Shown here in pieces: positions 26,573 to 35,401 of a stretch of 64,000 bases of DNA. The notes under the pieces are model-generated. The model worked only from the letters and a program-made list of their open reading frames with translations. It did no database searches and had not been told where the DNA came from. Numbering within the stretch: the stretch's first letter is position 1; each line of letters starts with the position of its first letter. The DNA is from Mucilaginibacter sp. KACC 22773. GTDB taxonomy: Bacteria > Bacteroidota > Bacteroidia > Sphingobacteriales > Sphingobacteriaceae. The translations under genes and the position numbers were made by a program. The stretch is from contig NZ_CP117883.1 in NCBI RefSeq assembly GCF_028736215.1, positions 3,596,001 through 3,660,000 of the forward strand, given 5' to 3'.

Positions 26573-27430
26573 TTACATACCTGAGGGGATTACCATTACC
26601 GGTATCTGCTGGTTTGTTAATTGTGCATTGGCATTACTTCCTTTAAATATCCTGCTTAAAAAACTATGATGGTCATGCACCAGGACAAGTAAATCAGATT
26701 GGTTCTCCTCACAATAACGATTCAGGCGAGCAGGCAATTCCTTGCCGAAAATGTTGTGGTATGATATCTTAGGGTAGCGGTATCTTTTTACCCGGTTAGA
26801 AAATTTAGTTTTCATTTCTATTTCACGGGAATCGCTATCGCCCCAAAGCGACACATGTAAAATTTCCAGTTGAAAATCAAAAAGACGGCCGAGTTTGGTG
26901 AGGTAATGTACCGCATTCAGATCGCCTTCATCAAAGTCGCAGGCAACTGTAACTTTTTTTATCTTTTTAAGGTTAGCGCTTTCGGGAATAATCAAAACCG
27001 GCCGGTTTGTTTGATTGATCACTGTACTGGTGTCACTGCCAATCAACAAATGTTCTATGGTTGTGCCCGAGCGGGCTCCCATAATAATGAGTTCGATATC
27101 CTTTCTTTCAAGCAGAAACTTTAGCTGATACTGCAGGCTCCCCTCTTCCCGCAGACAATCGACACTGGGCCGGTGCTCCCGATTTGGTACCTTCGCAACA
27201 AGTTTCTCCAGGCGCTTTTTAAGATCGGTGATTTTCCCCTTGCTTTCGTCTACCCAGATCACCTGCTCCGCATCATAAGGCATTCCGCCAAGCTCGGATA
27301 AAACGGGATGGCTAAGGAAAGTGTTAAACAATAAAATATTCGCGTGTAACTTAGCACCAAGTGGAATAGCCGCCGCCGCTGCATGGTTTGCATTATATGT
27401 ATAATCGGTTAACACCAGTATCTTTTTCAT
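26573..27430 (-). CDS. Tandem-domain universal stress protein
   Basis: A 285-residue protein from ATG 27430 (MKKILVLTDYTYNANHAAAA); the longer frame to 27499 is upstream sequence. Two UspA folds follow each other: about 1-145, ending ELIIMGARSGTTIEHLLIGS with a G-x2-G-x9-G(S/T)-like ATP loop, and about 155-285, starting KKVTVACDFDEGDLNAVHYL, whose ATP loop is degenerate. Such proteins act in starvation or anoxia responses. TGATCCAAATCA lies about 93 bases upstream. Confidence 0.88.
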   Translation of the reverse strand: MKKILVLTDYTYNANHAAAAAIPLGAKLHANILLFNTFLSHPVLSELGGMPYDAEQVIWVDESKGKITDLKKRLEKLVAKVPNREHRPSVDCLREEGSLQYQLKFLLERKDIELIIMGARSGTTIEHLLIGSDTSTVINQTNRPVLIIPESANLKKIKKVTVACDFDEGDLNAVHYLTKLGRLFDFQLEILHVSLWGDSDSREIEMKTKFSNRVKRYRYPKISYHNIFGKELPARLNRYCEENQSDLLVLVHDHHSFLSRIFKGSNANAQLTNQQIPVMVIPSGM

Positions 27431-27517
27431 GATCAAGTCATTAAATGTTAAATCCTTTTTTGTCCTCGTTGAACGAAGCGATATAACAAATATGACCAAT
27501 CGTACACCGGCATTCCA

Positions 27518-27529
27518 TGATCCAAATCA
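27518..27529. promoter_or_regulatory. Candidate Crp/Fnr-type site before the USP gene
   Basis: TGATCCAAATCA is centred about 93 bases before the USP start at 27430. A half-matching element (TGACCAATCGTA) lies 26 bases nearer the gene. Confidence 0.4.
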
Positions 27530-27589
27530 GCTCGAAATTTGATTTACCGCACATTCTGGAAATGGGCAGAATGTAGATTTCAGAATATT

Positions 27590-27652
27590 TTAGATAGTCA
27601 GAAACAAATCTTTATCATCATACGGTTTAACCACGTAATCACAATAGCGATG
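27590..27652 (-). pseudogene. Response regulator receiver-domain remnant
   Basis: On the minus strand the bases read HRYCDYVVKPYDDKDLFLTI followed by TAA. 'DYVVKPYDDKDL' is the beta5-alpha5 end of a CheY-like receiver domain, with the conserved Lys-Pro. Nothing upstream in frame continues it, so this appears to be the tail of a deleted or frameshifted regulator. It closes the stress cluster; a regulator may once have been encoded here. Confidence 0.4.
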
Positions 27653-27734
27653 GAGAATATTATTTCAATGTAAGCTTTTTCAGAAATCGCAAACAGCTTT
27701 CAAAAAGGCCGCCCCTTAATCGCAGCTAATACCG

Positions 27735-28748
27735 CTATATCTCTATCATTGCTTTAATTACGCCATTGACCGGATCAAGCCAGCTTTCAAACTCATCCGG
27801 TACCTTATCAAATTGTACACGATGGGTAATGTAATTAGACGGTTGCACCAGGCCTTTTTTCATACATGAAATAACATGTTCAAAATCTTCCCGCGTAGCG
27901 TTACGACTGCTCATTAAAGTAGCCTCGCGTTTGTGAAACTCCGGGTGATTCAAACTAATATCGCCTTTTTGCAAACCAACCAGAACATACCTGGCTCCAT
28001 GTGCCATATATTGAAACCCGTTATTAATTGCCTTTAAGCTGCCCGTGGCATCTATCACCACTGTAGGCATGTCTCCGTTTGTTATTGTAGCCAGTCGCTC
28101 CGGTACATCTTCGGTCGATACGTTAACAATATGATCTACATGCAGTCTGTCCCTGCAAAATTCAAGTCTTTTTGTATTGAGGTCCATGGCGATTACCTTT
28201 GCTCCCGCAATGCGGGCAAACTCCATTATTCCAAGGCCTATTGGCCCGGCTCCCATCACCAGTACATATTCGCCAGATTTTACACCAGCCCGCCTGATCC
28301 CGTGAGCCCCTATGGCCAATGGTTCTACCAATGCCAGTTCATCATAACTTAGCCCCTCGCCATGTACCAGCGAATATATTGGTACATTAAGGTATTCGGC
28401 CATTCCTCCGTCTACATGAACGCCACAGACATTAATTTTAGCACAACAGTTAGGTTTTCCTGATCTGCAGGCAATACAAACACCACAGTTAAAGTATGGG
28501 ATGAATGTAACAATCTCGCCTTTTTTAAAACCGGGTGCCCCGTTCGGCTCAACTAACTCGCCCGAAAGCTCATGCCCCAGAACGCGGGGGTAATTGAAAT
28601 ATGGCTGTGTCCCCTCAAAAGCATGTAAATCGGTACCGCAAACACCTATCCGTCTGATCCTGATTTGGGCATAGCCTTCTTTTATAGCAGTTTTTTCCCG
28701 TTGCCCGAGTGCCATTTTTCCAGGCTCTGCACAAACTATTATTTGCAT
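27735..28748 (-). CDS. Zinc-binding sugar/alcohol dehydrogenase in the fucose locus
   Basis: A 337-residue MDR dehydrogenase of the sorbitol or threonine dehydrogenase type. Catalytic zinc ligands are in GVCGTDLHAFEG and VLGHELSGEL; structural-zinc cysteines in FNCGVCIACRSGKPNCC; the NAD fold has VMGAGPIGLGIMEFARIAGA. It is the last gene of an operon that starts with the GH29 fucosidase and contains the fucose permease, a reductase and a mutarotase. It probably oxidises a fucose-derived intermediate such as L-fucose or 2-keto-3-deoxy-L-fuconate. The SDR at 53117 could do the latter, so the exact step is open. Confidence 0.82.
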   Translation of the reverse strand: MQIIVCAEPGKMALGQREKTAIKEGYAQIRIRRIGVCGTDLHAFEGTQPYFNYPRVLGHELSGELVEPNGAPGFKKGEIVTFIPYFNCGVCIACRSGKPNCCAKINVCGVHVDGGMAEYLNVPIYSLVHGEGLSYDELALVEPLAIGAHGIRRAGVKSGEYVLVMGAGPIGLGIMEFARIAGAKVIAMDLNTKRLEFCRDRLHVDHIVNVSTEDVPERLATITNGDMPTVVIDATGSLKAINNGFQYMAHGARYVLVGLQKGDISLNHPEFHKREATLMSSRNATREDFEHVISCMKKGLVQPSNYITHRVQFDKVPDEFESWLDPVNGVIKAMIEI

Positions 28749-28758
28749 ATTATTTATT

Positions 28759-29094
28759 TTAAAGCTGAAAAATTTGATCCATCATTACCCACTTCTCCCC
28801 TTCTTTTGCCCAGGGCAAGGGCTGCTGAAATTTCCACATCAGTTGCTCCCATTCCTGCACCTTAGGGTTAAGTGCGTCCATGGCTGCTTTTTTTGCAGCA
28901 AAATAGTTCTCGCTGGTCTCCATGATCATAAATAAACGATTTCCTGTTCGATAAATCTGCATATCCATAATCTCAGCATCAAGTATACTTCTCCGCACCT
29001 CGGGCCAGCCATTTTCTGCTTTGTGCCAATATTCGTATTCGGCTATCAAATGCGGATCATCCTTTAGGTCAAGGGCTAAACAATGTCTCTTCAT
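28759..29094 (-). CDS. L-rhamnose mutarotase-family protein (probable L-fucose mutarotase)
   Basis: A 111-residue dimeric alpha-beta-barrel (RhaM) protein: MKRHCLALDLKDDPHLIAEY, EYWHKAENGWPEVRRSILDA, NRLFMIMETSENY and a C-terminal MWKFQQPLPWAKEGEKW. The family converts alpha and beta anomers of 6-deoxy sugars. Position between the reductase and the zinc dehydrogenase suggests that it supplies the fucose anomer used by the dehydrogenase. No signal peptide is seen, so it is cytoplasmic, unlike the lipoprotein homologue at 49522-50004. Confidence 0.85.
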   Translation of the reverse strand: MKRHCLALDLKDDPHLIAEYEYWHKAENGWPEVRRSILDAEIMDMQIYRTGNRLFMIMETSENYFAAKKAAMDALNPKVQEWEQLMWKFQQPLPWAKEGEKWVMMDQIFQL

Positions 29095-29108
29095 AGTTTA
29101 TCTCGTCT

Positions 29109-30125
29109 TTATAAATAAGCGGAAGCAAATGCTTTGTTAATCAATCCCCGCTCCCCCATCTCATTCCAGAATCCCCCTGGAATTTTTAGGGAAGCTATCG
29201 CAACATTTAGTGCAACTCTATCTGCATTAGTGGTATTCAATGCAATGCTTTTAACCCCCGGTGCTTTTAATCCAAAAACAATACATGCATCAACAGGGTT
29301 AATGTTAAAATCCTTGCACAACCGGTAAAACAGCGCCCGCCAGTGATACAAGCTTTTGTCTTTTACCGGGTCTTTCAACTGATAGTTATAGTAAGCCGAC
29401 CCGGTTAAGAAACCTCCGTTAAAAACCGCAGAGTTTATAATCGCTATTTCCTGATTTTCAAGCTCCTGCATAAACTCAACTAACTCAACCGGATGGCTGT
29501 GAATTGTCATGCTATTGGCTATCATGACCCAATCCAGCCCTACATCACGGGTTATTCTTTTAATTATCCTCCAGTCTTTTGATCCTACACCTATAGCTTT
29601 TACTTTGCCTTGTTGTTTTAATTCATGTAAAGCCCGGTAAGCTTCCAGTATATCCTGGTAACGTTGCATTTGATCAGCCTCATTCTTCGCCGCGGCGAGG
29701 TATTCATCCGGATCATGTACGGATACCAGTTCGGCACGGTAATCGCCAAGAAGTTCATTGCCCTGTTCATAACATTCCAGGATGCCTTCATAGCTTATTT
29801 TTTGCACTGCATCATGTTTCAGGTCACGCCAAACCCCGGGCTCGAATGTAGGTTCGGCTGTTTTCAGTTCAGTACGTAACCAGCCCAGCTTATTGCTTAT
29901 AAACACCTCTGACGGGCTGACATTCAATTGCTTTAAAGATCTGCCCAGTGATTCAAGTGCCAACCCGGCACCATATTTACCTGCAGAATCAAATACAACC
30001 GGTTTCCGCGAACATTTTATGCTCTGTGCAACGATTGCCAATTTAGCTTCATCCGAAAGCGGCACATATAAATTTCCTAATCCGCTGGTTCCGAAAATCA
30101 CTTTAGGGAATATAATCTTTTCCAT
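29109..30125 (-). CDS. Aldo/keto reductase (probable L-fucose dehydrogenase)
   Basis: A 338-residue AKR-barrel protein similar in plan to D-threo-aldose 1-dehydrogenases. Visible parts are FGTSGLGNLYVPLSDEAKLA at the N-terminus, VFDSAGKYGAGLALESLGRS with catalytic Asp/Tyr, AELVSVHDPDEYL, and KVKAIGVGSKDW before the cofactor segment. These enzymes oxidise L-fucose at C1 to the lactone with NAD(P). It sits 14 bases from the mutarotase gene and 16 from the fucose permease gene. It is the best candidate for the first step of non-phosphorylating fucose breakdown. Confidence 0.83.
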   Translation of the reverse strand: MEKIIFPKVIFGTSGLGNLYVPLSDEAKLAIVAQSIKCSRKPVVFDSAGKYGAGLALESLGRSLKQLNVSPSEVFISNKLGWLRTELKTAEPTFEPGVWRDLKHDAVQKISYEGILECYEQGNELLGDYRAELVSVHDPDEYLAAAKNEADQMQRYQDILEAYRALHELKQQGKVKAIGVGSKDWRIIKRITRDVGLDWVMIANSMTIHSHPVELVEFMQELENQEIAIINSAVFNGGFLTGSAYYNYQLKDPVKDKSLYHWRALFYRLCKDFNINPVDACIVFGLKAPGVKSIALNTTNADRVALNVAIASLKIPGGFWNEMGERGLINKAFASAYL

Positions 30126-30141
30126 ATAAAAATTAGTTACT

Positions 30142-31410
30142 TTAAAGAACCGCCGAAACCGGTAAACTTTCCGGCTTTACTTTTACGCAATGGCCTTTAA
30201 ATCCAAAAAGTGCAACAACCATAAAACAAATCAATGGTACTGTGTAGCCATATTGGATATTGCCTGTCGCATCGCTGATGTAACCAAATACCCTTGGCAA
30301 AACGGCGCCACCTACGATTGACATAATGATAAGGCTGCTGCCGAATTCTGTATCAGCTTTTAAATCTTTTATGCCCAATGCAAAAATGGTTGGGAACATA
30401 ATGGACATAAAAAAGCAGATACCAATGACAGTATAAACCGTTAAGATGCCATGACCTAAAATGGCGACAATGCAAAGTAAGATATTGACGCCCGCATAAG
30501 CAGCGAGCAAAACTGCTGAACTGTAATATCGCATTAGAAACGTACCAATAAACCTGCCTATCAAGAACGCAAAGCCGCATAAACCCAAATAATAAGTCGC
30601 CCTTACTTCTGTAATGCCGGCCGCTTTTGGAGCGTATAGAATAAATAAACTGAATACACAAACCTGTGCACCCACATAAAAAAACTGTGCGGCAACACCC
30701 CAGGCTAAATGGCGGTGTTTTAGGGCATGAAAAATGTTTTTACTGGCTGTATGGCCCTCATGATGCTGAATTTTGGGCAGGTGCGTAAATGCAAAAAGGA
30801 TAGCGATGATAACCAGCACGCTACCCAGTATAAAGTAGGGCATCTTCACGGAAGAGGCTTCGGCGGCAAGCGCCAGTTTGCGACCCTGCTCGGTCATTAC
30901 GCTTAATTGTGCCGGTGTATAACCTTTGGTAAGTATAACACGCCCCCCAATTATAGGCGCCAGGGTTGTAGCAAGCCCATTAAACGATTGTGCGAAGTTA
31001 AGCCTTTGCGTGGAGGTTGCCGGATCGCCCAATGAGGAAGCATACGGGTTGGCCGCTGTTTCTAAAATAGTTAATCCGCAGGCAATGATAAACAAGGCTA
31101 CAAGGAAAAATACGTACTGTTGCGTATTGGCGGCCGGTATAAACAAATAGGAACCAAACGCAAAAATGAGCAGCCCCGTTATTATGCCTGTTTTGTAACC
31201 ATATTTTTTCATAATAAAGCCTGCCGGCAAAGCCATCAAAAAATAGGCTATGAACACAGCCGAGTCTACCAGAGTGGCCTGAACAGTTGTCAGGGTAAAT
31301 GACTTTTTTAAGTGCGGAATCAATATAGGATCAAGGTTATGCGCAAAACCCCATAAGAAAAACAAACTGGTAATCAATATAAAGGGGAAAAGACTTTTGT
31401 TCTTTGTCAT
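30142..31410 (-). CDS. fucP: L-fucose:H+ symporter
   Basis: A 422-residue MFS permease with about twelve membrane segments. The first helix reads FFLWGFAHNLDPILIPHLKK, in which the Asp corresponds to the proton-coupling Asp of FucP, and helix 4 reads IACGLTILETAANPYASSLG with the partner Glu. Both residues are present, supporting proton-coupled fucose uptake. It lies in the catabolic operon between the reductase and GH97 genes, so it imports fucose released in the periplasm. Confidence 0.92.
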   Translation of the reverse strand: MTKNKSLFPFILITSLFFLWGFAHNLDPILIPHLKKSFTLTTVQATLVDSAVFIAYFLMALPAGFIMKKYGYKTGIITGLLIFAFGSYLFIPAANTQQYVFFLVALFIIACGLTILETAANPYASSLGDPATSTQRLNFAQSFNGLATTLAPIIGGRVILTKGYTPAQLSVMTEQGRKLALAAEASSVKMPYFILGSVLVIIAILFAFTHLPKIQHHEGHTASKNIFHALKHRHLAWGVAAQFFYVGAQVCVFSLFILYAPKAAGITEVRATYYLGLCGFAFLIGRFIGTFLMRYYSSAVLLAAYAGVNILLCIVAILGHGILTVYTVIGICFFMSIMFPTIFALGIKDLKADTEFGSSLIIMSIVGGAVLPRVFGYISDATGNIQYGYTVPLICFMVVALFGFKGHCVKVKPESLPVSAVL

Positions 31411-31454
31411 GATCGGATATTATACTTTATTTTCTTTTATGATAAAAATCATGC

Positions 31455-33410
31455 TTAGTCGTTGGCAATAATCTTCGCTACCCATCCGCCCGCGGTGTCC
31501 AAATGAATATTGATAACTGAACTTGCTGAAACGCCTCTATTAGACTTGGTTAAGCTTTGAGGAGAAGATAATACATCAACCCAGGACGACAATGTATATT
31601 TACCCGATGGTAAAAAATCCAGTTTCAACTGTAAAGTCCTTTCAGCATCGTTGGTCATTGCGCCGACGTACCAGTTCTTTCCGCTTCTTTTGGCAATGAT
31701 GACGTATTCGCCCGGATATCCGCTCAGCACCTTGGTATCATCCCAAACGGTAGGTATATTGCTCAAAAAATCGGCGCCTGGTTTGCCCAAAATATGCTCC
31801 GGCGCATCGCAGTAAACCGTAAACGGACTTTCGTAAATCACAAATTTTGCCAGTTCGGCACAGCGGCTGTTCATTACCTGGGTGGGGCTGCCTTGTCTAA
31901 ACTCTTCCTTCTTTACATTTAAAAATCCGCCGGGCGTGTAGTCCATTTGTCCGGCCAGCATACGGGTAAAGGGTAAGGTGGTATTATGCCCGGCCGTTAT
32001 CCGGGTTGAAAACTTAGAATATTCTTCGCCTAAAACCCCTTCCCGTGTAATCATGTTAGGATAGGTACGTATGATGCCATCCGGTTTAAAAGCGCCATGG
32101 AAATCAACCATTAAATGATATTTAGCAGCTGTTTTAATAATACGACGGTACCAGTTTACCATTTGCTGGTCGTCCCGGTCCATAAAATCAATTTTAACGC
32201 CGGCAATGCCCCATCGCTCGTAAATTGGAAATGCCTTTTCAAAATTGTCGTTCCGGTTTACATCCGAACTGTATAACCAAAGCCAGCACTTAACCTTCTT
32301 TGCTTTAGCATAGGCTAAAATCTCAGGCATATTCAATTGCGATGCAGGCTTGGTAATATCAGCCTCGGGCTTGTTAAACGCACCATACCATTGCCAGTCG
32401 ATAAGCATATATGGCCAGTGTTGTGCCGATGCCAGATCAATATATTTTTTGATGGTTGGCATATCTACCTTTACATCACCGCTCCACCAGTTATCCCAGG
32501 CGCTCATGCCCGGTTTAATCCAGCTTACATCTTTTAGCGCGCAGGGAGGATTCAGGTTTTGTATCAGCTCCGACTCGATTAGCTTTCCCGGTGCATCGCC
32601 CAGCATAACCACCCGCCACGGTGTAAATTGGTTATTTGTAAAACGGGCCTTTACCCCATCCTCCGCTTCGCCCGACAAAGGCGATAATTTGCTAACCAAC
32701 TCAACTTTATCAGTGGCGTTGGTGTCTGTTTTTAACGTTCCTATGTAAAATCCCGGATAGTTATCGATATTAGCTTCGGTAATGGCAGCGTAATGGCTTC
32801 CATCTAATTCAACCAAAAAGGGCAAACCGGCAATCGTTTTTGTAGTGATGTGATTAAGGGTTCGCGGCCGAAACTCGGTTTCCTGCGAGGAGGTGTAGCT
32901 GCCATAATCTGCCACCCAGGCTTTTGCCTTTGCAGGCAAGTTAAAGCCGGTAAGTTCCCTCACTATCTGCCGGTCGCCAATTTTATCCGTACCAAATAAC
33001 TGGTAACGGAAAGCAACACCATTATCATAAACCCTAAAATAAATATTCATCCTCCGCATCTGCCCGGATTTCTCTACCAGCGACAACTCCAATTCATTAT
33101 AATGATCGACTACTGTCCCGTGTTTGGCTTTCACTACCGGTATCCAGGTTTGGTTAACAGAATGCTCCACATGATTGGTTACCTTCATATCGGCGCCCAT
33201 AGCCGGTTCATCTTTCAACTCGAAACCAAGTGATGAAGGATAGATAATGGTTAGGCCGTTACTGGTAACAGTGTATTGTAGTCCGGTTTTGTTGTTTACC
33301 TCCACAACAGTTTTTTTATCCGGCGATAACAACTTGTAGCTTTGCGCGAAAGAAGGAGCTGCCAGTGAAATGACAGCACCCAGAAGATAATAGAATTTCA
33401 GATTCATCAT
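31455..33410 (-). CDS. Glycoside hydrolase family 97 enzyme
   Basis: A 651-residue secreted enzyme with a signal peptide (LLGAVISLAAPSFAQSYKLL). The N-terminal beta-super-sandwich (about 25-290) precedes the barrel, with SAWDNWWSGD, PYMLIDWQWYGAF, AGVKIDFMDRDDQQMVNWY, MVDFHGAFKPDG and REGVLGEEYSKFS. The Asp in KIDFMDR matches the nucleophile position of retaining GH97 enzymes (alpha-galactosidase type, as in BtGH97b) rather than the inverting SusB type; this is inferred by eye. It would trim alpha-linked sugars, possibly galactose beside fucose, in the periplasm. It is coupled to GH29 by a 5-base gap. ATG 33410 or 33407. Confidence 0.88.
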   Translation of the reverse strand: MMNLKFYYLLGAVISLAAPSFAQSYKLLSPDKKTVVEVNNKTGLQYTVTSNGLTIIYPSSLGFELKDEPAMGADMKVTNHVEHSVNQTWIPVVKAKHGTVVDHYNELELSLVEKSGQMRRMNIYFRVYDNGVAFRYQLFGTDKIGDRQIVRELTGFNLPAKAKAWVADYGSYTSSQETEFRPRTLNHITTKTIAGLPFLVELDGSHYAAITEANIDNYPGFYIGTLKTDTNATDKVELVSKLSPLSGEAEDGVKARFTNNQFTPWRVVMLGDAPGKLIESELIQNLNPPCALKDVSWIKPGMSAWDNWWSGDVKVDMPTIKKYIDLASAQHWPYMLIDWQWYGAFNKPEADITKPASQLNMPEILAYAKAKKVKCWLWLYSSDVNRNDNFEKAFPIYERWGIAGVKIDFMDRDDQQMVNWYRRIIKTAAKYHLMVDFHGAFKPDGIIRTYPNMITREGVLGEEYSKFSTRITAGHNTTLPFTRMLAGQMDYTPGGFLNVKKEEFRQGSPTQVMNSRCAELAKFVIYESPFTVYCDAPEHILGKPGADFLSNIPTVWDDTKVLSGYPGEYVIIAKRSGKNWYVGAMTNDAERTLQLKLDFLPSGKYTLSSWVDVLSSPQSLTKSNRGVSASSVINIHLDTAGGWVAKIIAND

Positions 33411-33415
33411 ATGGA

Positions 33416-35062
33416 TTAAACAACCCCTTCAATTTTTAAAACAAACGCGTCTTTACCGGTAGCTTGCCCGGGTAATTTTACTTTAAGGCCGGCTGACGTT
33501 TGCTCAAAACTCAAAGTACCGTTTCCAAGCAGGCTTACCCTGCTTACCTTACCCGCCTCAATACCTGTTGCTAACTTTTTAATCAGGGCTTCATTCCCTG
33601 TTGGCCAGCCAAACATCGTGGCGTAAAGGCTTTTACCTTTTACAGTAAACCTGATATCTTCGGCCACAAACGGCTTCCCTTTGCCTTCGTTAAAACCCTG
33701 TGCGTTGATTGGCGCTGCCGATTCTATTGCCGGGCCTTCCCCAAATACTTTCCAGGGGCGTGTGCCGTAAATCGCTTCACCGTTAACTTGCATCCAGGCC
33801 CCTATATTTTCAACTACGGCGCGTTCTTCGCTGTCAATGGTGCCATCGCCACGTACAGGGATATTTAACAGCAGGTTGCCATTTTTGCTTACTATATCAA
33901 CAAGAGTATGCACTATGGTTTTTGCACTTTTATAGCCCTTATAATCAAATATGCGGCGGTCATAGTGCCAGCCACCTATGCAGGTATCCGTTTGCCAGGG
34001 CAACGGTTCTATCTGATTGCTTTGTCCGCGTTCAATATCCCATATCATGCATTTACGCTGTTGTTCATTCAGTACTTTGCCAAACAGTGCTGCCAGCAGT
34101 TTACCGTGTTTTTTTATGCTGGTATTGTACATATGTGCCGCAATTTTTAAGCCGGCATCACTTACCGGCCAAAGAGGTAAAGCAGTATCATCAAAATAAA
34201 TCAGCTCAGGATCGTATTTATCTATCAGTTCAATAGTGCGGTTTAAAAATTTATCACAATAAGCTTTGTTGGGCACACTGGCACCATTGCCCCAGTCCCA
34301 GTGGCTACCCATGCTATTATCATCAAGGCTATCCTTGCTTAATGCGTGATTTTGTGCATATAGTTCCTGCGGATCATAGCCATTCCACCATTTGTCTACG
34401 CCATCCGCCTTGGTTAGCTTACCATCATAAGGTATGCCTGCGTATGGGCCGGTTTTATCTGCACGCTGGGCAACCTCGTACCAGGTCCAGGGGTGTGATG
34501 CATGTACACTGACGCCAAAAGGCAGGCCCTGTTCTTTAGCAGCCCTGGCCCAGCCGCCAATCAGATCTTTTTTGGGGCCAATTTTGGTAGAGTTCCAACT
34601 TTGGTATTTGCTGTCGTAAAGGTCAAAATTGTCATGATGATTGGCCAATGCCATAAAGTATTTGGCACCTGCACTTTTGTATAAACCCACCAATTCGCTG
34701 GGGTCCCATTTCTCAGCTTTCCATTCGTTAATCACATCCTTAAAACCAAATTTTGAAGGATGTCCATATTTTTGAACATGGTATTTATACTGATCACTGC
34801 CCTCCTGGTACATACCACGGGCATACCAGTCACCGTGTTCTGGTTGGCATTGTGGTCCCCAATGCGCCCACATACCAAATTTGGCGTCGCGGAACCAATC
34901 AGGTACCTGGTATTGGGCCAGTGATTCCCATGTTGGCTGAAATGGGCCGGCAGCGATGCCCGGATTTGAATGGGCTGGCAATAGATTGTTAGCATAAAGT
35001 TTAGACAGGTATAACGAGGACAACCCTGTAGCCAGACCTTTTATTAGTGTTCTTCTTTTCAT
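33416..35062 (-). CDS. Alpha-L-fucosidase, GH29
   Basis: A 548-residue secreted enzyme. The N-terminus MKRRTLIKGLATGLSSLYLS has a twin-arginine-like signal. The GH29 barrel shows DAKFGMWAHWGPQ, ALANHHDNFDLYDS, and PELIYFDDTALPLW with the likely nucleophile Asp. NGNLLLNIPVRGDGTIDSEE is the conserved family tail of the catalytic domain, followed by a beta-sandwich to the end. It releases L-fucose from glycans in the periplasm. It is the first gene of the operon GH29-GH97-FucP-reductase-mutarotase-dehydrogenase. Two palindromes lie in its leader. Confidence 0.92.
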   Translation of the reverse strand: MKRRTLIKGLATGLSSLYLSKLYANNLLPAHSNPGIAAGPFQPTWESLAQYQVPDWFRDAKFGMWAHWGPQCQPEHGDWYARGMYQEGSDQYKYHVQKYGHPSKFGFKDVINEWKAEKWDPSELVGLYKSAGAKYFMALANHHDNFDLYDSKYQSWNSTKIGPKKDLIGGWARAAKEQGLPFGVSVHASHPWTWYEVAQRADKTGPYAGIPYDGKLTKADGVDKWWNGYDPQELYAQNHALSKDSLDDNSMGSHWDWGNGASVPNKAYCDKFLNRTIELIDKYDPELIYFDDTALPLWPVSDAGLKIAAHMYNTSIKKHGKLLAALFGKVLNEQQRKCMIWDIERGQSNQIEPLPWQTDTCIGGWHYDRRIFDYKGYKSAKTIVHTLVDIVSKNGNLLLNIPVRGDGTIDSEERAVVENIGAWMQVNGEAIYGTRPWKVFGEGPAIESAAPINAQGFNEGKGKPFVAEDIRFTVKGKSLYATMFGWPTGNEALIKKLATGIEAGKVSRVSLLGNGTLSFEQTSAGLKVKLPGQATGKDAFVLKIEGVV

Positions 35063-35096
35063 GAATTAAATTTTGATGTTTTTATACATTAGTCAG

Positions 35097-35112
35097 GTAC
35101 AACCGTTTGTAC
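35097..35112. promoter_or_regulatory. Palindrome before the GH29 operon
   Basis: GTACAACCGTTTGTAC has arms GTACAA and TTGTAC around CCGT. It starts 35 bases before the GH29 start and may be an operator or activator site. Confidence 0.4.
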
Positions 35113-35176
35113 AGGTTAGTTGCCCCCGGGGTCACAAGTCAAAAATTCTTTTAGGTCACAATCATAATTGGTTATC

Positions 35177-35195
35177 GGCAATTATTACAATTGCC
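35177..35195. promoter_or_regulatory. Second palindrome between GH29 and AraC genes
   Basis: GGCAATT-ATTAC-AATTGCC has perfect 7-base arms, 115 bases before GH29 and about 205 before the AraC start. It may be an operator or hairpin in the shared control region. Confidence 0.35.
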
Positions 35196-35401
35196 GTTTG
35201 TAATTGATAAACCAAATCTACCTGCAAATAATTGTTAAATAGTTGGCCTAATAGGACTTTTTTTTATACAAAACAGACTTTTTGTTTATTATTGCTTTAG
35301 CGGAAGTGAGAGACATTACATGGATTCCAGGAGAAAAAAGACCAGCAAGGCCCTTTTTAAAGCAACCATTTCACTTAAAAGTATCTTATTTACTGATAAT
35401 T

